Origin: Candidatus Tayloriibacteriota bacterium
GTDB taxonomy: Bacteria > Patescibacteriota > Minisyncoccia > Phycocordibacterales > SIBU01
Assembly: GCA_009695005.1 (NCBI GenBank)
Contig: SIBU01000005.1
Coordinates: 1-48,627 of the forward strand
Length of the DNA: 48,627 nt
Reading direction: 5' to 3'
The notes under the pieces were generated by a model. That model saw only the letters and a program-made list of their open reading frames with translations. It made no database searches and was not told the origin of the DNA. The position numbers were made by a program, and so were the translations under genes. Each line of letters begins with the position of its first letter. Positions within the stretch are counted from its first letter, which is position 1. Shown here one piece after another: positions 41,675-48,627 of this stretch.

Positions 41675-42865
41675 TTAAGCAACAATCTTAGTAACAACCC
41701 CCGCTCCTACGGTCTTACCTCCCTCGCGGATAGCAAAACGCTGTTTCTCTTCCAGAGCTACTGGAGCTACAAGCTTAACTTTGAAAGTAATAGTGTCTCC
41801 TGGCATAACCATTTCAGTCTTTTCAGGCAAGGTAACATCACCGGTAACATCAGTGGTTCGAATGTAAAACTGCGGCTTATATCCTGAGAAGAATGGAGTG
41901 TGGCGACCACCTTCCTCTTTCTTCAAGATGTAAACTTCGGCTTCGAAATCAGTATGAGGAGTAACTGTACCAGTTTTAGCAAGAACCTGACCGCGGTGCA
42001 CATCTTCTTTCTTTGTACCTCGGAGCAAAATTCCTGCGTTATCCCCAGCCATACCTTCGGCAAGAGACTTATTGAACATTTCAATACCGGTGACAATTGT
42101 CTTACTTGTCGGCTTCAAACCAACAATTTCAATTTCCTCACCAACCTTAATCAAACCGCGTTCAATTCTACCAGTAACCACAGTACCACGGCCTTCAATA
42201 GAGAAGATGTCTTCGATTGGCATTAGAAACGGTTTGTCTGTCTCGCGAACAGGAACCGGAATATATGAATCAAGAGTATTAGTGAGTTCAAGTACTTTCT
42301 TAACCCATTCGTCATCCTTTGAAGTTGCCTCCAAAGCCTTTAGAGCGGATCCTCTGATAACTGGAGAGGCCTTACCGTCATAACCTTGCTTGGTCAAAAG
42401 TTCTCGAACTTCCTCCTCAACAAGATCAATCAACTCTGGATCTGGCACCATGTCCACCTTGTTCAAGAAAACAATGATTTTTGGAACACCAACTTGTTTT
42501 GCAAGCAAAACGTGTTCGCGAGTCTGAGGCATAACACCGTCGGTAGCTGCGATTACGAGAATAGCACCGTCCATCTGAGCGGCACCTGTAATCATGTTCT
42601 TAATGTAGTCAGCGTGACCTGGAGCATCGATGTGAGCGTAGTGACGATTGGCGGTCTCATACTCATTATGAGAAAGCGCAATAGTAATACCTCGAGCCTT
42701 TTCCTCTGGTGCGGAATCAATTTCGTCTACTTTTTTCAACTTAACAGTGAAACCGGCAAGATGAAGTGAATTCAAAATTGCGGCCGTTAAAGTTGTCTTG
42801 CCGTGGTCAACGTGGCCGATGGTGCCTACGTTTACGTGAGGCTTACTTCGATTAAATTCTGCCAT
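41675..42865 (-). CDS. tuf: Elongation factor Tu
   Basis: 396 residues, full length. G1 GHVDHGKT (19-26), G2 RGITI, G3 DAPGHADY, G4 NKVD and G5 SALKAL are all present. It delivers aminoacyl-tRNA to the ribosome. Compared with E. coli, switch-region residues differ: [13 protein letters not shown] instead of GITINTSHVEYDT, and DAPGH instead of DCPGH. It starts the unit tuf-rpsJ from the promoter at 43026-43053 with a leader of about 150 nt. Confidence 0.98.
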   Translation of the reverse strand: MAEFNRSKPHVNVGTIGHVDHGKTTLTAAILNSLHLAGFTVKLKKVDEIDSAPEEKARGITIALSHNEYETANRHYAHIDAPGHADYIKNMITGAAQMDGAILVIAATDGVMPQTREHVLLAKQVGVPKIIVFLNKVDMVPDPELIDLVEEEVRELLTKQGYDGKASPVIRGSALKALEATSKDDEWVKKVLELTNTLDSYIPVPVRETDKPFLMPIEDIFSIEGRGTVVTGRIERGLIKVGEEIEIVGLKPTSKTIVTGIEMFNKSLAEGMAGDNAGILLRGTKKEDVHRGQVLAKTGTVTPHTDFEAEVYILKKEEGGRHTPFFSGYKPQFYIRTTDVTGDVTLPEKTEMVMPGDTITFKVKLVAPVALEEKQRFAIREGGKTVGAGVVTKIVA

Positions 42866-43025
42866 ATTATTTTTAGTTTACTTGTCTAAATCAAACGCGC
42901 GAGAACTTGCTTGAACAAGACAATTAAACCCTAATTAAACTTATAAATAATAAATTAACCTTTAGGCTGTCCTTCGCCTAGTGGCGAGCGGCAGAGCAAA
43001 AAGAACGCGAGAAGCGATAGCAACC

Positions 43026-43053
43026 ATATTATCAGAACATAATACAATGTCAA
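43026..43053 (-). promoter_or_regulatory. Promoter of tuf-rpsJ
   Basis: Minus strand: TTGACA (43053-43048), 16-bp spacer, TGATAATAT with -10 TAATAT (43031-43026). The -35 overlaps the foot of the upstream terminator hairpin. The region from here to ATG 42865 is an untranslated leader with no recognised riboswitch. Confidence 0.6.
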
Positions 43054-43086
43054 CGCCCCGGCTCGCAAAGCGAGTCGGGGCGTTGA
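43048..43086 (-). terminator. Terminator hairpin between the surface-protein gene and tuf
   Basis: GTCAACGCCCCGGCTCGC (43049-43066) pairs with GCGAGTCGGGGCGTTGAC (43070-43087 region) across an AAA loop, with one G.T pair: a stem of about 18 bp. The tail on the minus strand is ATTGTATT, less T-rich than the others. Confidence 0.78.
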
Positions 43087-43110
43087 CAAAATTAATCCCT
43101 AAATACCTTC

Positions 43111-46100
43111 CTATTTCAAGGAAGCCTTAATTCCCTCAAGCGCCACTCGAACACTTTCTAAGACACTCGCCATTTGAGTTGCCTTATCTTGCTTAAGTGA
43201 GGTAGATGATTTAATCACCTGGAATTCACTAGGTGATACACTTGAAACACCAGAGGAAATATCGGTAATGCGTATTTTCATTAAACCTTTTCCAACGTAT
43301 GCGTCGGCTGAATCAATAGCCCAATAATAACTTCCGCTAGAAGCGTTTGTACTGGAAGTAATAGTTGAACACTGACTCATGCTACTCCAGCATGCTTCTA
43401 TCTTAACCTGCGTCGCTCCGCTCGAAGTCCATGTTATTGAAGCGTTATATGGAGCGAAAAAGGAATTCAGAGGGCCAGTCACATTGATTGAAACACTTGA
43501 AGCTACTGGAGTGGCAATTTGAGCAGGAGTCACAGTAACATAAAGATTAGCTGAAATTTTTTCACCAACTACATTATGGCAAACAAGACCATAACTTGAG
43601 CTTACTGATGGTGTCAGAGTTAAACTACCGGACACACCTATACTGTTATTCCAATCACTCAAAGCAGTACAACTTGTTGTGTTTGAGCTACTCCATGTAA
43701 GAGCTACAGGGGTACCGGCGGTAACGCTAATAAAAGAAGCGGAACCATTAGCTCTAAAATAATTTATTGTTGGTGAAACTTGCACTGGTCTATTTTGAAC
43801 AGTCACATTACATGGCCATGACACAGAGCTGAACCCAGAGGTTACAGAAACGGAAGCGGTCTTGTATCCGGCAGTAGTGTAAGTAATAGTGGCGACAGGA
43901 CTGTTCCCCCCTGACAAGCCGTCACTACCTGTCCATGAGAACGTGTAAGAACCTGTTCCGCCTGAAGGATTAACTCCCCAGGTAACAACATCCCCAACGT
44001 AAGGACTTGAGGGAGCTGCGCTGCAAGAAACTGATAATGGAGCGGTTGTCTGGCTTGCTGGCAAATTTACCTGTTGGTTAGCTACTGCAGGAGCAGAAAC
44101 TACCACCGTGGTCGTCTGAACAACACTCCCCCCTTGTGTATCACTGGCTGTAAAGCTTAAAGCATAATTCCCTGCTGTTGAATAAGTATGACTAAAATTT
44201 CCGGGCAAATCTCCGCCATAATAACTGTACCCTACAGATCCTCCAGCGGAAGTTCCATCGCCCCAACTAACGGAGTAAAGAATGCTTGAACCGTCAGGAT
44301 CGTAGCTGTTTGTGCTCCAACTGCCACTTTGACCGGTGGTCAAAGTAGCTGGTCCAGTCGGAAAACCTCTAAAAATTGGTAACTTATTCGTAGTTGCCGA
44401 AGGGATAGTCGTTGTTGTAGTAACAGCAGCCACAGGTTTAACTGTCACAGGAATTAACAAATCCTTGGAATTAATTGCTCCTCTCGCATCAGTAACTGTT
44501 ATCCTTGTGGTGTAATTGTAATTTCCACTGACATAACTATGTGCAAAATCTGCACTCATTATCGAGTTCGCAGAAGATGTAGTAATCGTTCGAGTCTCCT
44601 CTGCAGTACCGTCACCCCAATTTACTTTTGCCGTGAGTATTGTTCCGTCAGGATCAGAAGCTGTTAAACTCCAAATTCCACTGACTCCAGCTTGGATCGT
44701 TGAGAGTCCATTCCATGTTCTTATTACTGGACTTTGATTTGCTACTACGGCTGTAGCTTGAGCAACATTCACCGTCACATCCCCACTTACTGAAGCTCCC
44801 GCACTATTGAAGCAGGTCACAGTAAAATGTTTAGTGCTGGTAATCGGGCCGTAAGTCGTTGCTCTGTTTGAAGTTACTCTATCTGGTGCGTTGAAATTGT
44901 TGGTGCAATAGGAAGCATTAGTTGAATTCCAACTTCCTGTGGCCCATTGACCACTTTGAATACTGAGTGGGCCTTTTGAACCGTCGACGGTTACATTGAC
45001 TGTGGGAGCAGGAACGGTTGCGGTAGTTGGTGCGGTAATGGTGAAATATGAATCGCTCCAATCAAAAATACCAATTTTCAGGTCACCTATTCTAATTTTA
45101 TAATTACCAGGACTCAAGGTGGTCTGCCCATTGCCATTAACTACACTACCTACATTCCACGAATAAGAATCAGGATAGACAGAATCTGACGGCAAACCAA
45201 CAATAGAAATGTCAGCGCCAGGACATAGGGTTGAGTATACACATGAACTATTTACGGGAGCAACAATGACGGACGTCCCCTCACCGCCAATTTTTTTCCA
45301 TCTAATTGACTGAACTGTGCCACTTTGCCATGACTCTCCTCCATTCGGACTGACAACAGTAACATCAACGGTGGGAGCAGGAACGGTTGCAACTGTTGGA
45401 TTAGAAAGTGTGAAGTAATTACTGTCCTTCCCCACTGCTCTACCGGCAATTGAATCCAACACTGCTTGACTGTAACTTGACGACTCGGAAAGAATTAAAC
45501 TGACCTTGTATGATCCTGAATCATTCACAGAGGCTGGAATGTTAGGACACTGATACCTACTAACGATACTTAACGTTGTTTGAAGATAAGAAGCCGGCAC
45601 AGAAGAAAGAAAACAACCTGAACCGTCAGCTAATTTCAGATACACATGAACGTAAGCACTTGAGGATATGCCACTGTATTGCCACCTTATCGGTACGGAG
45701 CCGTTAAAAGCAAAATTCTCTCCTCCGTTCGGTGACAATACCTTCAAAGTTAATTCCGGTCTTGTTGCAGTACAAACACCCGATGAATCCTGAACAAATC
45801 CAGAAATACAAGTTGAGGTTGAATGAGAAACGTTTTGATACTCTACACTTTCTAACATTGCCGATTTAATCTGATCAATGCTTGTACCTCCGTTGTAAAA
45901 ATAGTAGAAACCACTATTGTCAGGTTCACGATTTAAGATAGTTCTATAAAGCGAAATAATCTGTAGAGCGCGAGTATCGGATGGAAAAAGAGAAAAGGTA
46001 GTAGTGTTATTTACGGAAGAAACTGTAAAAGGTATAACTTTACTTCCTTGATCCCCCGGACCGTTTAAACCGTAACACGAACTACCTACCCTACTGCAAT

Positions 46101-47775
46101 AGAGACCTAGCTTTAAATTATATGAACCTGCGGCTGGAACATTCATGCTAACATTCCAATAACCTGTTGATGAGTTGTATGTTCCGTTGAATGAATCTCG
46201 AGGGTAAGGCACAACGTAATTGCCGGAAAAATTGGTGTCATTTACAGGAAATATATATGCTTGAATATTAAATCCTTTATCACTTGAGGCGATATTCCCC
46301 TTTCCATCTATCCCTTTAATCGTTAGATTGATTGTTGAACCTGGAGCGTAGTTAGACTGATTACCACTAACACTGGAAATAGTGAAGGGTGTAGTGGTGA
46401 TTGAATCGTTCTGAGTAGGAATTGTAGATTGGAATGTTAAAGTGTTTGTATAAACAACGGAACTATTGCCATTTTGGTCAATAAGAACTGTATTTAGTAT
46501 TTGCGACCCTGAGAAATTAAAGGTAAAAGCGTTTGGCACAGATACTGTTTTTTGAGCACCTGCTGCAAGCCCAGACACGACTACTGCAGTACCCTGTACA
46601 ACAACCCTAAATGGTGTATTTATGTCTACTGTACTTTTATTAAGCAAGACTACATCTGTTGTTATCCATTCATTTACTTTTGGAGAAGAGGGAGAATACT
46701 TCACGTCTGTTATAACCACACCTTGCAAGGAAGAAGAACTAGGATTACTAACTTGATTTTCCTTCTCTCGAACCTTAAAACCGTTCGAGCCAACCGAGAC
46801 ATATATTTTCTCGGTATCGGCGTTATTATTCTCCTTAGCACTCAAAATATACTCTTCTTGATTTAGCGGAAAATAAAAACTTCCGCTATTTGAGGTCAGA
46901 AGAATTGTTGTTCCAGATTTTTTGGTGACATCGAAAGAAAATTCGCTCCTATTGGCGCCTTCATTCACAACAGCTTTGACTTCATTACCATTTCTTGTAA
47001 GGAATACTTCTGCGTTAGCAGTTACACCATTTGAAATTAAGTTATAGAAATGATAACCGCTAGCTGAAACATCTGCCATCGCAGAAAGATTTTCAACACG
47101 ACTACCTTCTGTTTGAGAAATCAAAACCTTGTATCCAGAAAGAATAGGTAGATCTGGAAAACGTTGGGGATTTAACACGACAGGAGCTCCAGATGGAGTG
47201 AATACGGATATTTTAATTGTTGAATCAAGACTTCCATTTGAAGAATATACAGAAATTGAAAGGGGGTAATTTGCTTGATTTTTACCACAAGGGTACAAAC
47301 TATTTAGCTTAGCTCTCGTCATAGGTCCCACAGTACCGGTCTTTTTGATACCGTACTTTGCCTGAAAATCAATGACAGCAGAAGCAGTAGATTCGGTAAA
47401 ATTATACGTTTCCCTACCATCACCCGTAACAGAAGAAGATTCTAAAGGTTGGAAACCCTCTGAAAACAGAGCTTTGTGTAAAGCTTGAACATCAGCTCCG
47501 TAATCATCTAACTTTAAACTTTTATTCCACTTGTGACAAAAACCGTCTGAGGAAGATACAGAAGTTGTACCGGAATAGTCCCCAGTAGAACCACCCGAAG
47601 TAGCTGGAGTTCCTTGTGATGTATTAAGTTGTGCCTGAAGTCTCTGAATTTGCGCCATAATAGCACTTAATTGTGCCTGTAAATCCGAAGCAGTATCAGC
47701 GGATACTATTGGTACAAAAGGAGTAATTACAAAAGATAAAACCAACACACCAGCAAGGATAAATTTCTTAAACAT
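43111..47775 (-). CDS. Large secreted modular surface protein (PG-binding, DUF4214-like, Ig/PKD modules)
   Basis: 1554 residues. A signal peptide (1-26, FILAGVLVLSFVITPFVPIVSA) is followed by a short coiled coil (SDLQAQLSAIMAQIQRLQAQL, 30-50) and a peptidoglycan-binding-1-like domain (about 77-165: DDYGADVQALHKALF, AVIDFQAKYGIKKTGTVGPMTRAKLN). Beta-sandwich modules come next, then a DUF4214-like helical block (about 595-650, YRTILNREPDNSGFYYF), two SPNGGE-type Ig-like domains (near 678 and 800), PKD-like domains (DPDG...WGDGT, near 1030 and 1150) and further Ig-like domains. The last 25 residues (MASVLESVRVALEGIKASLK) form an amphipathic helix also present in the neighbouring gene. TAATAT (47788-47783) ends 7 nt before the ATG. 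Probably cell-surface adhesion or envelope; ligand unknown. Confidence 0.88.
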   Translation of the reverse strand: MFKKFILAGVLVLSFVITPFVPIVSADTASDLQAQLSAIMAQIQRLQAQLNTSQGTPATSGGSTGDYSGTTSVSSSDGFCHKWNKSLKLDDYGADVQALHKALFSEGFQPLESSSVTGDGRETYNFTESTASAVIDFQAKYGIKKTGTVGPMTRAKLNSLYPCGKNQANYPLSISVYSSNGSLDSTIKISVFTPSGAPVVLNPQRFPDLPILSGYKVLISQTEGSRVENLSAMADVSASGYHFYNLISNGVTANAEVFLTRNGNEVKAVVNEGANRSEFSFDVTKKSGTTILLTSNSGSFYFPLNQEEYILSAKENNNADTEKIYVSVGSNGFKVREKENQVSNPSSSSLQGVVITDVKYSPSSPKVNEWITTDVVLLNKSTVDINTPFRVVVQGTAVVVSGLAAGAQKTVSVPNAFTFNFSGSQILNTVLIDQNGNSSVVYTNTLTFQSTIPTQNDSITTTPFTISSVSGNQSNYAPGSTINLTIKGIDGKGNIASSDKGFNIQAYIFPVNDTNFSGNYVVPYPRDSFNGTYNSSTGYWNVSMNVPAAGSYNLKLGLYCSRVGSSCYGLNGPGDQGSKVIPFTVSSVNNTTTFSLFPSDTRALQIISLYRTILNREPDNSGFYYFYNGGTSIDQIKSAMLESVEYQNVSHSTSTCISGFVQDSSGVCTATRPELTLKVLSPNGGENFAFNGSVPIRWQYSGISSSAYVHVYLKLADGSGCFLSSVPASYLQTTLSIVSRYQCPNIPASVNDSGSYKVSLILSESSSYSQAVLDSIAGRAVGKDSNYFTLSNPTVATVPAPTVDVTVVSPNGGESWQSGTVQSIRWKKIGGEGTSVIVAPVNSSCVYSTLCPGADISIVGLPSDSVYPDSYSWNVGSVVNGNGQTTLSPGNYKIRIGDLKIGIFDWSDSYFTITAPTTATVPAPTVNVTVDGSKGPLSIQSGQWATGSWNSTNASYCTNNFNAPDRVTSNRATTYGPITSTKHFTVTCFNSAGASVSGDVTVNVAQATAVVANQSPVIRTWNGLSTIQAGVSGIWSLTASDPDGTILTAKVNWGDGTAEETRTITTSSANSIMSADFAHSYVSGNYNYTTRITVTDARGAINSKDLLIPVTVKPVAAVTTTTTIPSATTNKLPIFRGFPTGPATLTTGQSGSWSTNSYDPDGSSILYSVSWGDGTSAGGSVGYSYYGGDLPGNFSHTYSTAGNYALSFTASDTQGGSVVQTTTVVVSAPAVANQQVNLPASQTTAPLSVSCSAAPSSPYVGDVVTWGVNPSGGTGSYTFSWTGSDGLSGGNSPVATITYTTAGYKTASVSVTSGFSSVSWPCNVTVQNRPVQVSPTINYFRANGSASFISVTAGTPVALTWSSSNTTSCTALSDWNNSIGVSGSLTLTPSVSSSYGLVCHNVVGEKISANLYVTVTPAQIATPVASSVSINVTGPLNSFFAPYNASITWTSSGATQVKIEACWSSMSQCSTITSSTNASSGSYYWAIDSADAYVGKGLMKIRITDISSGVSSVSPSEFQVIKSSTSLKQDKATQMASVLESVRVALEGIKASLK

Positions 47776-47880
47776 ATAATAAATATTACTTATAATTTGG
47801 GCACATTAATAAACATTAGTAGAAGTTTAACATTTATTTTTTCTAAAATATACTGGGGGGATAGAAATGGGGATAAAACA

Positions 47881-47915
47881 AACTCGCCTCAGCAACGAAG
47901 TTGCTGAGGCGAGTT
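47881..47915 (-). terminator. Terminator after the partial surface-protein gene
   Basis: AACTCGCCTCAGCAAC (47881-47896), loop GAA, GTTGCTGAGGCGAGTT (47900-47915): a perfect 16-bp stem followed on the minus strand by TGTTTTATC. Confidence 0.85.
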
Positions 47916-47937
47916 TTAACTTTAATTCTTTAATCCC

Positions 47938-48627
47938 TTATCTCCCAATCGAAGCCTTGATACTCTCGAGGGTAGCTTTCAAACTTTCCAAAGCACTCGC
48001 CATTTGATTAACGGCTCCCGCACTACTTGTCGGGTGAAGAGCTCTGTACTCAGCCGTACTCATGAAAACCGTGCGAATGTAATCTACACTGCTTCCTGTA
48101 CTGTCCCAATACTGGAGTCCTCCTTGATCTGGGTCTCTATTGAGCAAGGTTTTATACAAATCTGCAATGGCCTTCTGTCTATCTGTGGTAACGAAAGAAG
48201 GATATGAAGAAGTGGTAACTACAGGCGCCACAACTGGAGTAGGAGCTATACACTGAGAACCGGATAATAAGTACCCACTGTTGCAAGTAATACTGGAAGT
48301 TTCTGTACCCGCTGTAAATGTGCCGTTATTACAAATGAAAGTATTTGAAGCCAAACGATTACCGTTAGATATTGAATTTGTAACACTCACAGTGGCACTC
48401 TCCCCACTGTTTTTTGATGGAACTGAATAACTGTTCAAAGTTGTCGCGGCACATGCAATAGAGACAGATGTTTGAACTGGCGCCACAACTGGAGCTGGAG
48501 CAGCGACTGGAGCAACTACAGGAGTGGTAGAAACTGGATTGGCATTTCGATATTCAGCGGTGCTCATGAAGATATTACGGATGTAATCTACACTGCTTCC
48601 TGTACTGTCCCAATACTGGAGTCCTCC
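47938..48627 (-). CDS. Surface protein with repeated DUF4214-like domains, 5' end outside window
   Basis: The reading frame is open to the window edge at 48627, so only the last 229 residues are seen; the ATG at 48567 is internal. It contains the end of one DUF4214-like block (GLQYWDSTGSSVDYIRNIF, MSTAEYRNANP), a Pro/Ala/Val linker (TPVVAPVAAPAPVVAP), a Cys-containing segment (IACAATTLNS to CNSGYLLSGSQC), and a second complete block (RQKAIADLYKTLLNRDPDQGG to MSTAEYRALHP). The C-terminal tail QMASALESLKATLESIKASIG closely matches that of the downstream 1554-residue protein. Probably secreted. Confidence 0.85.
   Translation of the reverse strand, partial: GGLQYWDSTGSSVDYIRNIFMSTAEYRNANPVSTTPVVAPVAAPAPVVAPVQTSVSIACAATTLNSYSVPSKNSGESATVSVTNSISNGNRLASNTFICNNGTFTAGTETSSITCNSGYLLSGSQCIAPTPVVAPVVTTSSYPSFVTTDRQKAIADLYKTLLNRDPDQGGLQYWDSTGSSVDYIRTVFMSTAEYRALHPTSSAGAVNQMASALESLKATLESIKASIGR
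48581..48627 (-). repeat. 47-nt exact direct repeat (copy of 48077-48123)
   Basis: 48077-48123 and 48581-48627 are identical and lie 504 bp (168 codons) apart, in frame. They encode the GLQYWDSTGSSVDYIR part of the DUF4214-like blocks. Exact identity at DNA level suggests recent duplication or gene conversion; the repeat probably continues past the window edge. Confidence 0.85.

Noticed and set aside
25037-42865. UGA read as glycine (code 25, as in SR1/Gracilibacteria)
   Set aside because: Genes of full family length have no in-frame UGA, and map ends correctly at UGA, so the standard bacterial code fits.
46552-46866. 104-codon plus-strand frame
   Set aside because: Antisense to the 1554-residue surface protein with no start signals.
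48077-48627. Repeats considered as a possible CRISPR array
   Set aside because: There are only two copies 504 bp apart, in frame inside a protein gene, with no short regular spacing.

Overview
The window looks like part of a Candidate Phyla Radiation (Patescibacteria, Parcubacteria-like) bacterial genome. Evidence: the spc ribosomal-protein cluster lacks rpmD (L30) between rpsE and rplO; many mid-sized proteins have no recognisable family; starts are often leaderless (a -10 hexamer ends 6-8 nt before the start codon at about a dozen genes); there are large secreted proteins with PKD and DUF4214-like modules; and a VirD4/TraG-like ATPase stands among small anchored proteins. Bacterial genetic code 11 fits throughout. 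No tRNA, rRNA, CRISPR array or transposase gene was seen.

Layout. 1-600: tmRNA gene with a terminator and an odd inverted plus direct duplication of the tmRNA 3' end. 736-8129: accessory genes, including an LRR-like protein and a 799-residue protein that joins an adenylate-kinase-like, a nucleotidyltransferase-like and an HD-phosphohydrolase-like domain; a polysaccharide deacetylase closes the block. 8231-13708 (+ strand, apart from an ATP-grasp gene at 11166-12395): a 35-residue basic protein, a cold-shock protein, a fatty-acid desaturase, a membrane-anchored matrixin-like protease and infC-rpmI-rplT. 13910-17718 (- strand): beta-CASP MBL nuclease, membrane protein, a structured 98-codon locus, ndk, and a MazF-like/Phd-like toxin-antitoxin pair. 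17835-25029 (- strand): VirD4/TraG-like ATPase with hypothetical, partly membrane-anchored proteins. Two of these genes form a cassette flanked by a duplicated 3' end of map.

25037-42865 (- strand): the translation supercluster, in transcription order tuf-rpsJ | rplC-rplD-rplW-rplB | rpsS-rplV-rpsC-rplP-rpmC-rpsQ-rplN-rplX-rplE-rpsN-rpsH-rplF-rplR-rpsE-rplO-secY-adk-like-archaeal-type UMP kinase-map. The normally continuous S10 operon is broken twice. A ParD/RelE-like module and an APH-like kinase sit between rpsJ and rplC, and a GC-rich orphan gene sits between rplB and rpsS. Each broken piece has its own terminator, and rplC and rpsS have acquired near-copies of one promoter and leader.

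43111-48627 (- strand): two secreted modular surface proteins (one cut by the window edge) that share a C-terminal helical tail. Functional calls rest on motifs read by eye; no database search was possible.
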